DNA from: Bacillus sp. J37
GTDB lineage: Bacteria > Bacillota > Bacilli > Bacillales > Bacillaceae
Assembly: GCF_000518865.1 (NCBI RefSeq)
Contig: NZ_JAEK01000011.1
Location: 106-64,105, forward strand
Direction of reading: 5' to 3'
Length of the DNA stretch: 64,000 nt
Notes under the pieces: model-generated
Databases searched by the model: none
What the model saw: only the letters and a program-made list of their open reading frames with translations
Told to the model about the DNA's origin: nothing
Made by a program: the position numbers and the translations under genes
Shown here: piece after piece, positions 27,316 to 36,832 of the stretch
How positions within the stretch are numbered: position 1 is the first letter of the stretch
Layout: every line of letters starts with the position of its first letter

Positions 27316-27567
27316 TTACGCATTCGTTGCAGCGACAGGGAATTGATATTGCTTATAATGATCTTGTTTATGATGTGCTTTGTTTGTAATTGATGCTTTT
27401 GATATTGATGTTAGTTGACGATCTATTTGATTCACTTTTTCCATGATCTTATTCTCAAGTCTTACTGGAGTTTTATGGTGATCTAAGGCCATCTCTAGTT
27501 TTATTAATTCAGTTTCCAACTCTGCTAACTTTTCCTCAATTACACTTTTTTCAATCATATTTTTCAT
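27316..27567 (-). CDS. Small coiled-coil protein at the yppD position
   Basis: A protein of about 83 residues. The N-terminal two-thirds form a heptad-like helix ('EEKLAELETELIKLEMALDH'), followed by a His/Lys/Gln-rich tail ending PVAATNA. GGAGG lies 4-7 nt before two adjacent ATG codons; I use the second. It occupies the place of yppD between yppE and yppC in B. subtilis, but sequence identity could not be checked by eye. No function is known. Confidence 0.65.
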   Translation of the reverse strand: MKNMIEKSVIEEKLAELETELIKLEMALDHHKTPVRLENKIMEKVNQIDRQLTSISKASITNKAHHKQDHYKQYQFPVAATNA

Positions 27568-27740
27568 CATTCTCCCTCCTCTATTGCTATGTATTCGTCA
27601 TTTCATTCTTTCCCCCTTCACGCTTGACAAAACTAGTTTCTATTCGGCAAAGAAAGTGAATTTATGCATTTTTCGACACCTTCTTTTGACTGTATGGAAA
27701 TGAGGATAATCGCACAAAATAACAGTAGGAGGTGCTAAAA

Positions 27741-27839
27741 ATGGCAAAAAAACCTAAAGGTAAACAACAAACAGCTGAAGACAAAACAAAAATCCCTACT
27801 GATAAAAAGTTAGACGGTCCGAATCGTCCTTCTACATAA
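27741..27839 (+). CDS. sspM: Small acid-soluble spore protein M
   Basis: A 32-residue, very hydrophilic minor spore protein: MAKKPKGKQQTAEDKTK... ending KKLDGPNRPST. The C-terminal 'KLxGPNRPST' is the part I recognise from SspM. It is forespore-specific (sigma-G) and of no known mechanism in B. subtilis. AGGAGG lies 8 nt before the ATG and a strong terminator follows, so it is monocistronic. It lies between yppC and the yppD-position gene on the opposite strand. Confidence 0.85.
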   Translation: MAKKPKGKQQTAEDKTKIPTDKKLDGPNRPST

Positions 27840-27856
27840 GGGCAACTAGTCTTTTA

Positions 27857-27885
27857 AAAAGCAAGGCAATTGAGCCTTGCTTTTA
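27857..27885. terminator. sspM/yppC convergent terminator
   Basis: AAAAGCAAGGC-AATTGA-GCCTTGCTTTT is a near-perfect palindrome that can end both sspM (plus) and yppC (minus) transcripts. Confidence 0.9.
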
Positions 27886-27902
27886 CCTGTTTTCAAGCTC
27901 TT

Positions 27903-28886
27903 TTATCCATTCCTCCAATACTCTTGCAATAGAGTCAACAGGTGTAATTGATCTTGTTTATGTTTAAACCAATCCGTTACCTCATAATTTTGTGGTATTT
28001 TCTTTTCCTTAAACCATTTTTTTATATTCTGACCATGAAACCAATCTTTTCTTTTTCCGTCTAATGTATGGGAGACAATTGGATATGCCATTCGTAACAA
28101 AGGAGTTTCTCTTCTTCTCTTTTCGGGAAAGTATTTTTCATAATCATATCTTGATCCAGTGTGAGGAACAGTTTTTGCAAATGCTTCAAACTGCTGATAT
28201 AAACCAGCATGAAATAATAGCCAGCCCAACCGCTTTCCCAAGTCTATACGATTAGTTAGGTTTTGAAAGTTATAAACAGAAAAACCATATAATTTTCCTT
28301 GTAAATCTGGAAAAACGACTGTACTGAAATGAAACAAATCTTGGAGTTTATACGGGGCTGAATGAAAGACATGCTGTTTATAAATTTTTTGTTTAATAAC
28401 GGGTTGTTGTATAACGTTTTGTTCATTAATAATAAGTGAAGTCATAAGGCGTTCCATTGAATGATGTTTCCAAAAATATTCCCATTCTCCTACCATGAAC
28501 TTTGAAACACTAAAATGGGTTAAAAGATAAAATAATGGTTTCTTATATCGTTTTGAATATTCATAAATAAGTAACTGTGGATAGGCATCTTGAAAAATGG
28601 TCCAGTTTGCGCGTTCATATGTCATAAATAATAAATTTCTTTTCTCTGAGCTAAGGGCTTTTCTAAACCAATTACCTTCAAGGTCTGTCATATTCCAACC
28701 GGCATTTCTGGAGACCATGCTTGCCAAGAAAGACCATTTTATCTCAGGATGCCTAAAATAAAACTTTTCATAGGCGCTTGTTCTAGTAATATTGTCAATA
28801 TTATATATAGTCGTTTCATGATCAATATGAGCAAGCAATGAAGGTTCATTTACTAGTGTTTCTTTACTTTTTTTAATCATTTTCAT
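27903..28886 (-). CDS. yppC: DUF2515 protein YppC
   Basis: A 327-residue DUF2515 protein with no known activity. It contains aromatic, charged helices such as 'HPEIKWSFLASMVSRNAGWN', 'SEKRNLLFMTYERANWTIF' and a C-terminal 'RMAYPIVSHTLDGKRKDWFHG'. The length and the location, divergent from recU, match yppC of B. subtilis. Two starts are possible (ATG 28886 or two codons later); GAGG lies just upstream of both. It is likely soluble and helical. Confidence 0.88.
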   Translation of the reverse strand: MKMIKKSKETLVNEPSLLAHIDHETTIYNIDNITRTSAYEKFYFRHPEIKWSFLASMVSRNAGWNMTDLEGNWFRKALSSEKRNLLFMTYERANWTIFQDAYPQLLIYEYSKRYKKPLFYLLTHFSVSKFMVGEWEYFWKHHSMERLMTSLIINEQNVIQQPVIKQKIYKQHVFHSAPYKLQDLFHFSTVVFPDLQGKLYGFSVYNFQNLTNRIDLGKRLGWLLFHAGLYQQFEAFAKTVPHTGSRYDYEKYFPEKRRRETPLLRMAYPIVSHTLDGKRKDWFHGQNIKKWFKEKKIPQNYEVTDWFKHKQDQLHLLTLLQEYWRNG

Positions 28887-29021
28887 CCTCTACACTCCTC
28901 ATACTTCTATTGTTACCCGATAAAGAAGTATGTACGCATTAACAAAATTGAAACTTTTTTATCATTCCTTTTTCATTTTTTTTGGTATGATAGGTAGTAG
29001 TTTTTAAAGAGGAGGTAAAGT

Positions 29022-29615
29022 ATGATCTTTCGTTATCCTAACGGAAAGCCTTATGAACCAATGGTTGAACAAAAGAAAAAACAGCCACCTTCTATTACCT
29101 ACAGCAACCGTGGTATGTCACTTGAAGATGATTTAAACGAGACAAATAAATATTATCTTGAAAATCAAGTAGCTGTTATACATAAAAAACCAACACCTGT
29201 GCAAATTGTGAATGTGGACTATCCCAGAAGAAGTGCTGCTGTCATTAAAGAAGCATACTTTAAGCAAAGTTCAACAACGGATTATAATGGAATTTATCGT
29301 GGGAAATATATTGATTTTGAAGCAAAGGAAACAAAAAATAAAACATCATTTCCTTTACAAAATTTCCATGCCCATCAAATTGAGCATATGAAAAATGTCC
29401 TATTTCAAAATGGAATTTGTTTTGTTATTTTATCTGCATTCAATCAATTTTATTATTTGGATTCTAACCATCTGTTAACCTTTTGGGATCGGCAATTAAA
29501 TGGCGGTAGAAAATCTATCACTATAGACGAATTAAATGAAAGTGGCCATATAATCCCTACTGGATATCAAGCAAGGATTGACTATATTAAAATAATAGAT
29601 AAACTATATTTTTAA
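29022..29615 (+). CDS. recU: Holliday junction resolvase RecU
   Basis: A 197-residue homodimeric endonuclease that cuts Holliday junctions in recombination and chromosome segregation. The conserved nuclease region is recognisable: '[26 protein letters not shown]' with the catalytic acidic and Lys residues (DFEAKET), then '[17 protein letters not shown]'. GGAGG lies 6 nt before the ATG. The gene is followed by ponA 73 bp on, the classic recU-ponA operon. An extended -10 (TTGGTATGAT) lies about 30 bp upstream. Confidence 0.96.
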   Translation: MIFRYPNGKPYEPMVEQKKKQPPSITYSNRGMSLEDDLNETNKYYLENQVAVIHKKPTPVQIVNVDYPRRSAAVIKEAYFKQSSTTDYNGIYRGKYIDFEAKETKNKTSFPLQNFHAHQIEHMKNVLFQNGICFVILSAFNQFYYLDSNHLLTFWDRQLNGGRKSITIDELNESGHIIPTGYQARIDYIKIIDKLYF

Positions 29616-29688
29616 AGATCCTTAAATTTGAACTAAATTTCTAATAAGAGAAAAATGAGTAAAGCCTAAAATGAAAGGTTGGAATTAC

Positions 29689-32358
29689 ATGTCTGAACAA
29701 TATAAGAGTCGTGAAGAACGAAGAAGAAGACAGGCTCAACAAAGTTCAAAGAAAAAAAAGAATAAAAAACCAAAAGCTGGATTATGGAAAAAGATCCTTA
29801 TAAGCCTTTTAGCAATTGGTATTGTCGGTATGTTGGCCGGCGGTGTTACATTTGCTGTAATGGTTGCTGGGGCACCTCCACTAGATGATAAAAAACTAAA
29901 AGATTCATTTTCATCAAAAATATACGATATGAATGGTGAGGAAATCACCGAATTTGGTCAAGTTAAGCGTACATATGTAGCGTACGATGAAATTCCAAAA
30001 GTTCTTGAAAATGCTGTTTTAGCAACTGAGGATGCACGATTTTATGAACATAATGGTGTTGACGTCATACGTCTTGGCGGAGCCGTTGTTGCCAATATTC
30101 AAGAAGGGTTTGGTGCAGAAGGTGCAAGTACGATCACACAGCAGGTTATTAAGAACTCTCTATTGACTCCAGAAAAAACAATTTCTCGTAAAGTTCAAGA
30201 ATTATGGCTGTCTTTTCAACTAGAACAAAAATATTCTAAGCAGGAAATTCTTGAGATGTATTTAAATAAAATTTATTTTCCTGGTAATGTTTATGGCGTA
30301 GCACAAGCAGCGCAATCATTTTATGGTAAAGACTTAAGTGAATTAGAACTTCATGAAGCAGCAATGATTGCAGGTATTCCGCAAAGTCCAAATAACTACA
30401 ACCCTAGGACAAATCCTGAAAGTGCTGAAAAACGCCGCAACATTGTGTTAACACTAATGGCTAAGCATGGTTTTATTACAGAAGCTGAAGCCGATGAAGC
30501 AAAAAGTATCCCTGTTCAATCAACTGTGATTGAAGATACTGAAAAAGCTAACCCATATCATGCATTTGTAGAAGAAGTAATTGAAGAAGTTAAAGAAAAA
30601 ACAGATATTGATGCAGGATCAGCCGGATTACAGATTTATACGACACTAGACCCTGATGCACAGGATACGGTTGAGAATGTTATGAATGGTGATGCAGTTG
30701 ATTTTCCTGATGATGAACTTCAAGCTGGAATCGCCTTAATTGACACCAAAACAGGTGAAATTCGAGCAATCGGTGGAGGCCGTAATCAGCCTGTAGGCGG
30801 TTATAACTATGCTACTGATACAAGACGTCAGCCGGGTTCAACAATTAAGCCTGTATTAGATTACGGCCCTGTTATTGAACATGAAAAATGGTCGACTTAT
30901 GAACAAATTAAAGACGAACCATATACTTATAGTAATGGTACTCCTATTAATAACTGGGATCGAAGCTACAAAGGTACAATGTCCATTCGCGATGCTTTAG
31001 CAGATTCACGTAATATCCCTGCATTAAAAGCATTACAAGCAGTCGGATTAGATAAAGCCCAAGACTTTGCGCAAGGATTAGGTATCCCATTGGAAGAAAT
31101 TTATGAGTCCTATGCAATCGGAGGATTTGATCATGGTGTATCCCCTCTTCAAATGGCAGGTGCTTTCAGTGCTTTTGGTAATAATGGGATTTTTAACGAG
31201 CCATATGCCGTAAAGAAAATCGTGTTAAGTGATGGTACAGAAATCAGTCTAGCTCCAGATCCGGAACCGGCTATGAGTGATTATACAGCCTTTATGGTGA
31301 CGGATATGATGAAATCTGTTGTAGAATATGGTACTGGAAAATCTGTTCAAATCTCTAAAGTAAATATAGCAGGTAAAACAGGAACAACCAATTTCACTGA
31401 AGATGATAAAGCAAAATACAATGTTCCATCTGGTGCCTCTAAGGATGCCTGGTTTGTCGGATATAATCCGAATTATACGGCTGCTGTTTGGACCGGGTAT
31501 AATATTACGGAAGATAGTGAGAAAGTTTATTTAGATTCTTCTGACCAACGATTAGCAAGAGCGATGTTTAGAGAAGTATTCCTAGAAATAGCTGGTGATG
31601 ATGATTCTGATTTTGAACAACCAAACAGTGTTGTTGAAAAAGCCATTGAAAAAGGCTCAAACCCGGCCAAATTAGCAAGTGAATACACGCCATCCAGCAA
31701 TATTACGTATGAATACTTCGTAAAAGGCGATGAACCAACAACTGTTTCTAAGAAATTTGAAAAAGTTGAAATTGATAAACCATCAAATTTATCGATTAAC
31801 TACGATCAAGTAAATAATTCGATTAGTTTAAATTGGGAATATGGAGACACAGAGAATGTTTCATTTGAAGTGAAACAATCGATTGATGAGGGTCCATATG
31901 AAGTTGTAAACAAATCGAAAGACAAGAGTTTTACAATTGGTGATGTTATTCCTGGAGCTATTTATTCATACCAGGTTGTAGCTGTAAGTGATGAAGATGA
32001 TAGTAATCGCAGTGCTGCTGCAGCGACAAAGGTACAGGTACCTGAACCTGAAGTTGATGTTCCGGAATTACCTGAAGATGGTACTGACGAAGAGACTCCA
32101 CCAGACGAAGAAGGTAACGAGGAAAATAACGGAAATAACCAGGATGAAAATAATGGGAATAACGGAAATAACGGAAACGGTCAAAATGGCAATGGAGATA
32201 ACAATAATCAAGATGGTGACCAGGACAACCAAAACGAAGATGGTCAGGGTGACGGAAATGGTGAAACACCAACTGCACCAGATGTAGAAACAACAGTTCC
32301 TCCTACTAACTCAAACGGAAGTAACGAAGAAGAGGAAGAACCTGAAGAAGGACAATAA
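29689..32358 (+). CDS. ponA: Class A penicillin-binding protein 1
   Basis: An 889-residue bifunctional peptidoglycan synthase. It has a short basic cytoplasmic tail, a single membrane anchor (about 35-60), a glycosyltransferase domain with catalytic E114 in ATEDARFYEH, and a transpeptidase domain with S384-TIK, S440-RN and K563-TGT. A fibronectin type III-like domain covers about 690-790, then a Glu/Asn/Gly-rich tail to the end. I start it at ATG 29689 (MSEQYKSRE) rather than 29671, since AAAGG is better spaced. Its partner GpsB is encoded at 18184. It is transcribed with recU. Confidence 0.96.
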   Translation: MSEQYKSREERRRRQAQQSSKKKKNKKPKAGLWKKILISLLAIGIVGMLAGGVTFAVMVAGAPPLDDKKLKDSFSSKIYDMNGEEITEFGQVKRTYVAYDEIPKVLENAVLATEDARFYEHNGVDVIRLGGAVVANIQEGFGAEGASTITQQVIKNSLLTPEKTISRKVQELWLSFQLEQKYSKQEILEMYLNKIYFPGNVYGVAQAAQSFYGKDLSELELHEAAMIAGIPQSPNNYNPRTNPESAEKRRNIVLTLMAKHGFITEAEADEAKSIPVQSTVIEDTEKANPYHAFVEEVIEEVKEKTDIDAGSAGLQIYTTLDPDAQDTVENVMNGDAVDFPDDELQAGIALIDTKTGEIRAIGGGRNQPVGGYNYATDTRRQPGSTIKPVLDYGPVIEHEKWSTYEQIKDEPYTYSNGTPINNWDRSYKGTMSIRDALADSRNIPALKALQAVGLDKAQDFAQGLGIPLEEIYESYAIGGFDHGVSPLQMAGAFSAFGNNGIFNEPYAVKKIVLSDGTEISLAPDPEPAMSDYTAFMVTDMMKSVVEYGTGKSVQISKVNIAGKTGTTNFTEDDKAKYNVPSGASKDAWFVGYNPNYTAAVWTGYNITEDSEKVYLDSSDQRLARAMFREVFLEIAGDDDSDFEQPNSVVEKAIEKGSNPAKLASEYTPSSNITYEYFVKGDEPTTVSKKFEKVEIDKPSNLSINYDQVNNSISLNWEYGDTENVSFEVKQSIDEGPYEVVNKSKDKSFTIGDVIPGAIYSYQVVAVSDEDDSNRSAAAATKVQVPEPEVDVPELPEDGTDEETPPDEEGNEENNGNNQDENNGNNGNNGNGQNGNGDNNNQDGDQDNQNEDGQGDGNGETPTAPDVETTVPPTNSNGSNEEEEEPEEGQ

Positions 32359-32368
32359 CAATTTTTCT

Positions 32369-32403
32369 AAGAACCGATTATTATGATCGGTTCTTTTCTT
32401 TTG
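32369..32403 (+). terminator. ponA terminator
   Basis: AAGAACCGAT and ATCGGTTCTT form a 10-bp stem followed by TTCTTTT, 11 bp after the ponA stop. Confidence 0.9.
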
Positions 32404-32442
32404 TTTATACAAAAAAAGATTACTCCATTTGAAATAATCTCC

Positions 32443-32976
32443 TTATATTTGTTTAAGTGCAATTGCCTTTGCATATATTTTTTCACATTCATCAAAAAGT
32501 TGTTCAAGCTGAATAAAAGCGTGATACTGAGTTGGTTTTGACATTATAAATAAAAGCCGTTCTTCGCAATTTACCGGCTTTCTATAAAAGTCATCCAGTT
32601 CTATATCGGAAGTACGCAGTCCAGGTACAGGTGATCGGTTTAACCAAAATAAACAAGCTATAAAAAGAGAAACACAGTGGGTAAGTAAACGTTCCGATTT
32701 ATTGGAACTTTCTTTTTGCTTGTATATCTCTCTTGCACTATCCTTTAATTGTTTCCACTGGCCAAAAATAATTGAAACAAAATCCTTAGGATTTTCCCAA
32801 GGATTAAATTCAATTGTTTCTTTAAGAGCATATAACATATCAAAATAAAAAGGTTCATGTGAGAGGACATGTGAAATAACGCTTATATCTTGTTGTTGGA
32901 AGCTATTCTTATCAGAATTAAAAAGAGGATTGCGAAATTGCTCAGGAATTTCCCATAATTTATTCCTATTTTGCAT
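32443..32976 (-). CDS. ypoC: YpoC family protein
   Basis: A 177-residue soluble protein of unknown function, at the ypoC position directly after nth and overlapping it by 11 bp. It has no clear motif; it contains aromatic helices such as 'SFFNSDKNSFQQQ'-type polar stretches and 'LTHCVSLFIACLFWLNRSPVPG'. The ypoC-nth overlap and the dnaD-nth-ypoC-ponA order are as in B. subtilis. The gene is convergent with ponA. Confidence 0.82.
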   Translation of the reverse strand: MQNRNKLWEIPEQFRNPLFNSDKNSFQQQDISVISHVLSHEPFYFDMLYALKETIEFNPWENPKDFVSIIFGQWKQLKDSAREIYKQKESSNKSERLLTHCVSLFIACLFWLNRSPVPGLRTSDIELDDFYRKPVNCEERLLFIMSKPTQYHAFIQLEQLFDECEKIYAKAIALKQI

Positions 32977-33634
32977 TTATTATTTTTTCCTTTTTCATTC
33001 TCTTTTGCCCTTCTCTACATAAGTGTAATAATGGACAACTCTCACATTTAGGAGACTGAGCCTTACAGTGATACCTTCCAAAAAAGATTAATCGATGATG
33101 GGTAAGTGACCATTCCTCTTCAGGTACTTTTCTCATCAGCGTCTTCTCAACTTCTAAAACGGAATCCTTCCACTTGCATATACCGAGTCTTTTACTCACT
33201 CTCTCAACATGGGTATCCACTGCAATTGCCGGTACACCAAAGGCTACAGACATGACCACATTTGCTGTTTTTCTACCTACTCCGGCAAGTTTCGTTAACT
33301 CTGTGTGATCATTTGGTACTTCACCATTGTACTGTTCAAGCAATGTCTCACATAACTTACGAATATTTTTTGCTTTGTTTCTAAATAAGCCAATTGATTT
33401 AATATCTGTTTGCAATTCTTCCAGAGAGACAGCAAGATAGTCTTCAGGAGTTTTATATTTCTTAAACAAGTTTTTTGTTACTTTATTTACAAGTGCATCT
33501 GTGCATTGGGCTGATAACGCAACAGCTATTACTAATTCGAACGGATTTTCATGTACCAATTCACAATGTGCATCAGGAAACATTTCACCTATTGTATCTA
33601 AACATTCCCGAATCTGTACTTTTGTTAACACCAT
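32966..33634 (-). CDS. nth: Endonuclease III
   Basis: A DNA N-glycosylase/AP lyase that removes oxidised pyrimidines (base excision repair). It is 222 residues from the ATG at 33634, chosen because AAGG sits 5 nt before it; an in-frame GTG two codons earlier is possible. It has the helix-hairpin-helix LAGVGRKTANVV with catalytic K122, D140 in AVDTHVERVS, and four cysteines C190, C197, C200 and C206 for the 4Fe-4S cluster. It is transcribed with dnaD and ypoC. Confidence 0.97.
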   Translation of the reverse strand: MVLTKVQIRECLDTIGEMFPDAHCELVHENPFELVIAVALSAQCTDALVNKVTKNLFKKYKTPEDYLAVSLEELQTDIKSIGLFRNKAKNIRKLCETLLEQYNGEVPNDHTELTKLAGVGRKTANVVMSVAFGVPAIAVDTHVERVSKRLGICKWKDSVLEVEKTLMRKVPEEEWSLTHHRLIFFGRYHCKAQSPKCESCPLLHLCREGQKRMKKEKIINAK

Positions 33635-33664
33635 TTTCACCTTCTTTTGATATAAACTACTGCT

Positions 33665-34369
33665 TTAATTTTCAAGCCAGTTATAAAAAGGGACCTTTCT
33701 TTGATACTCCTCTTGCTGATCTGGCTTATTTCCCTGGTTTCCTTGATGTTGACGAAATTTTTTGGAATGATTACGAGCTTGATCTATCGTCCTAATACCG
33801 TTTTTCTTCCATTCAAAAAGAATCCGGTCTATATACCGAAAATTAAGCTTTGCTGACATAACTGCTTCTCTTAACGCTGCTTTAATAATAACAGGGTCAT
33901 AATCTTCTTGATCAATCCAAATAGACAGTGTTTCACATTCAAAAGGAGAAAGCGGACGACCAAATTCACTCTCAAAAATAGTATATAAGCTTTCGTCCTC
34001 CTTTTTGTTTTGATCCTGCATTTTACGGTTGCTTTCATTTATTAGAAAAGTATAAAGCTTATCCCATAACGGCTTTAATGAGTAATGCTCAAAAAGAATA
34101 GACTCATGTTGATGTTCTTCTATCATTAAAAAACCTTTTTGAATTAAGTTTCTGAGGATTCCGGTACACTCTCCGGTTGAAATGAACATATGTTCTGAGA
34201 GTTCTGTTGGAGTAGGAAATTGATTTCCGGATTCTTTGAATTTTTTTACTTGAAGAAGCAAAATAAGTTCTTGTTCGTTTAAACCTAACTTTGCATAGTA
34301 ATTTAATAAAATAACCGGAACAGATATATTTCCTGTTTCTTGTAGATCAATAAATTGCTCTTTATTCAT
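33665..34369 (-). CDS. dnaD: Primosomal replication protein DnaD
   Basis: A 234-residue initiation and remodelling protein that works with DnaB and DnaI in helicase loading. The N-terminal winged-helix domain (ILLNYYAKLGLNEQELILLL) and C-terminal DnaD domain with the 'IRTIDQARNHSKKFR' helix are visible. The start is set at ATG 34369, with AAGGGG 8 nt upstream; the alternative at 34378 is a GTG inside the ribosome binding site. It is the first gene of dnaD-nth-ypoC, about 140 bp after asnS. Confidence 0.95.
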   Translation of the reverse strand: MNKEQFIDLQETGNISVPVILLNYYAKLGLNEQELILLLQVKKFKESGNQFPTPTELSEHMFISTGECTGILRNLIQKGFLMIEEHQHESILFEHYSLKPLWDKLYTFLINESNRKMQDQNKKEDESLYTIFESEFGRPLSPFECETLSIWIDQEDYDPVIIKAALREAVMSAKLNFRYIDRILFEWKKNGIRTIDQARNHSKKFRQHQGNQGNKPDQQEEYQRKVPFYNWLEN

Positions 34370-34463
34370 TAAAAACACCCCTTACCTTATGGTAGTATAC
34401 CATGACAATTCCTCACATTGTATATAATAAGCTTCGGTTGATATTGCCAATTAAGGAAAATGG

Positions 34464-34501
34464 AAAATGAAAAACTGACCCACATTAGAGAGTCAGTTTT
34501 C
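34464..34501 (-). terminator. asnS terminator
   Basis: On the minus strand AAAACTGAC and GTCAGTTTT form a 9-bp stem with a 12-nt loop and a TTTCATTTT tail, right after the asnS stop. Confidence 0.88.
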
Positions 34502-34507
34502 TTGATA

Positions 34508-35800
34508 TTACGGATAAAGTCGATTTAATAAACGCGGGAATGGAATGGTTTCTCGAACATGCTCTACACCACTTAACCAAGCAACCGTTCTTTCCAGACC
34601 TAGTCCAAATCCTGAGTGTGGAACAGATCCATATTTTCTTAATTGTAGATACCAATCATACGCTTGTTCATCCAGCTTGTGTTCATCAATTCGCTGTTTA
34701 AGTAGCTCGGCATTATGAATACGCTCTGAACCGCCTATGATTTCTCCATAGCCTTCAGGTGCAATTAAATCAGCACATAATACCACATCTTCACGGTTTG
34801 GATCAGGTTGCATATAAAACGGCTTTAGGCTAGTAGGATAATGTGTAATAAACACCGGTTTTTCATAACTTTCTGCAATTGCCGTTTCATGTGGTGCGCC
34901 AAAATCATCGCCCCATTTAATTTCAGTAAACCCTTTTTCATGAAGGAACTTAATCGCTTCATCATAAGTAATTCTAGGGAATGGAGCTTTAATTTTTTCT
35001 AATTTAGCTACATCTCTTCCTAAAGTATTTAGTTCAAGGGAACAATTTTCTAAAACATTTTGAATGATAAACGATACATATTCTTCTTGAACTTTTAGAT
35101 TATCCTCAAATTCATAAAAGGCCATTTCTGGTTCAATCATCCAAAATTCAATTAAATGACGACGTGTTTTGGACTTTTCAGCTCTGAAAGTCGGACCAAA
35201 AGAGAAAACTTTTCCTAATGCCATTGCTGCTGCTTCCATATAAAGCTGTCCACTTTGAGAGAGGTATGCATCCTCATCAAAGTATTTGGTATGGAATAAC
35301 TCAGAAGTACCTTCTGGAGCACTTCCCGTTAAAATAGGTGGATCTACTTTTACAAACCCTTCATTATTGAAGAACTCATATGTGGAACGGATGATTTCAT
35401 TTCTTATTTTCATTACAGCATGCTGACGTTTTGAACGAAGCCACAAATGACGGTGGTCCATTAAAAATTCAGTTCCATGTTCCTTTGGTGTTATCGGATA
35501 ATCTACAGATTCTGTAATCACTTTAATATTTGTGATTCCGAGTTCATAACCAAATGGAGAACGCTCATCTTCTCTAACTATTCCTGATATATATAAAGAA
35601 GTTTCTTGGGTAATTGCTTTTGCTTTATTAAATATTTCTTCCTCTACTTCTGCCTTTACGACGACACCTTGGATAAATCCTGTCCCATCTCTAAGTTGAA
35701 GGAATGCAATTTTACCACTGGAGCGCTTATTTGCAAGCCAAACTCCAATTGTTACCTCTTGTCCAACATATTTTCCAACTTCTGCAATTGTTGTTTTCAC
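34508..35800 (-). CDS. asnS: Asparaginyl-tRNA synthetase
   Basis: A 430-residue class II aminoacyl-tRNA synthetase that charges tRNA-Asn. The N-terminal OB-fold anticodon domain (about 1-110) is followed by the catalytic core. Motif 2 is '[20 protein letters not shown]' and motif 3 is '[14 protein letters not shown]'. It has a good sigma-A promoter 57 bp upstream. In B. subtilis aspB follows; here ypmB lies directly upstream of the promoter instead. The gene is flanked by a terminator, so it is monocistronic. Confidence 0.97.
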   Translation of the reverse strand: MKTTIAEVGKYVGQEVTIGVWLANKRSSGKIAFLQLRDGTGFIQGVVVKAEVEEEIFNKAKAITQETSLYISGIVREDERSPFGYELGITNIKVITESVDYPITPKEHGTEFLMDHRHLWLRSKRQHAVMKIRNEIIRSTYEFFNNEGFVKVDPPILTGSAPEGTSELFHTKYFDEDAYLSQSGQLYMEAAAMALGKVFSFGPTFRAEKSKTRRHLIEFWMIEPEMAFYEFEDNLKVQEEYVSFIIQNVLENCSLELNTLGRDVAKLEKIKAPFPRITYDEAIKFLHEKGFTEIKWGDDFGAPHETAIAESYEKPVFITHYPTSLKPFYMQPDPNREDVVLCADLIAPEGYGEIIGGSERIHNAELLKQRIDEHKLDEQAYDWYLQLRKYGSVPHSGFGLGLERTVAWLSGVEHVRETIPFPRLLNRLYP

Positions 35801-35856
35801 TTTATTACCTCCATCAAGCGCGATGTATATCTCTTTTATGTACTTTCCATCGTATT

Positions 35857-35885
35857 ATTATACGTTTTTTTCTGAAGTGCCGCAA
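35857..35885 (-). promoter_or_regulatory. Sigma-A promoter of asnS
   Basis: On the minus strand, TTGCGG, 17 bp, TATAAT. It ends 57 bp upstream of the asnS start. Confidence 0.72.
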
Positions 35886-35924
35886 TATAACGGAGATAAG
35901 GCGAAACTTTCGGATAATTTACTT

Positions 35925-36422
35925 CTACGATTTTTTTAAGGCCATATGCTTGATGATTTTCCCATCATAAAAGTTAACATAATCAAATGTATATCGATCT
36001 GATTCATCTTGATATTTCACTTCCCAAATAGGTATTCCCTCATCCATACCAAGCTGGACACTAATAATTTCTGAGGGATTATGCTCTTCATTTACACTTT
36101 CCAACGCCTCATTTTTTGTTATTCCAGATGATTTTTTCTTTACTATCATTTTTCTTTCTTTTTCAATATTTGAAATCCATCCATATACCTGTTCATTTTC
36201 ATTGTTTGTGGCTGTAATGACATGGTATTTTTGATCTGCACTAAATGTGTTAATTTTGCTGATCTTTTTGAGGTTTGCTTCTTCCATAGCAAACTGCTTG
36301 GATTGTTTATGTCCATCCTCGTATTGCCCTCTTGCAGTTAAATAACTTGATGTTAAAATCCAAATTCCGGATATGATAAGAACTACCAAGATGATTAATG
36401 GTATAACAATTTTTTTCTCCAT
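35925..36422 (-). CDS. ypmB: Membrane-anchored YpmB (DUF5590/PepSY-like)
   Basis: A 165-residue protein with one N-terminal membrane anchor (about residues 5-28, IPLIILVVLIISGIWIL) and an extracytoplasmic domain ending 'DRYTFDYVNFYDGKIIKHM', a pattern typical of the PepSY-like DUF5590 family. No function is assigned. It is transcribed with ypmA, which ends 14 bp upstream. In B. subtilis the next gene downstream is aspB, but here it is asnS. Confidence 0.88.
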   Translation of the reverse strand: MEKKIVIPLIILVVLIISGIWILTSSYLTARGQYEDGHKQSKQFAMEEANLKKISKINTFSADQKYHVITATNNENEQVYGWISNIEKERKMIVKKKSSGITKNEALESVNEEHNPSEIISVQLGMDEGIPIWEVKYQDESDRYTFDYVNFYDGKIIKHMALKKS

Positions 36423-36436
36423 TGTATTTTACATCC

Positions 36437-36607
36437 TTATGTACGGTATATTGTAAATACTGCTTTAGATTTGTCTTCTTGATCTAGTGCAAGACCAAAC
36501 ATTAAATCATTTCTTTTCAATGTTCTATTTAATAAGTCAACAATTTTATATAGATCATCAGAATGATCTACAGTGACCGTTGAAACAATTTCAATTTTAC
36601 TTTCCAT
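36437..36607 (-). CDS. ypmA: Small protein YpmA (DUF4264)
   Basis: A 56-residue protein, MESKIEIVSTVTVDHSDDLY... ending AVFTIYRT, matching YpmA in size and place between dinG and ypmB. AGGAGG lies 7 nt before the ATG. Unknown function; soluble, with an alternating strand/helix pattern. The 225-bp gap to dinG contains a GTTGTA/TACAAC-type AT-rich segment near 36680 and nothing I can identify. Confidence 0.85.
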   Translation of the reverse strand: MESKIEIVSTVTVDHSDDLYKIVDLLNRTLKRNDLMFGLALDQEDKSKAVFTIYRT

Positions 36608-36832
36608 GTAATATTCCTCCTGTGAAACACAAATATTGTAACTTATATGTCAGGTACCTCTGGACACAATAACATTACAACAACCTATATTTTGTTGTAT
36701 ATTGATTAATTATAAAGTGAAAACATGTACATGAACATAATTTTCTCCTAACTCACACCACATTTTATATGGCTGATACTTTCAGCCATTTTTTTATTAG
36801 AAAGAAACCCTGTGTAAAGACACAATAACATG

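Noticed and set aside
31958-32293. Long minus-strand frame within ponA rich in His/Tyr/Leu
   Set aside because: It mirrors the Asn/Asp/Gly-rich PBP1 tail on the other strand; no ribosome binding site and biased composition.
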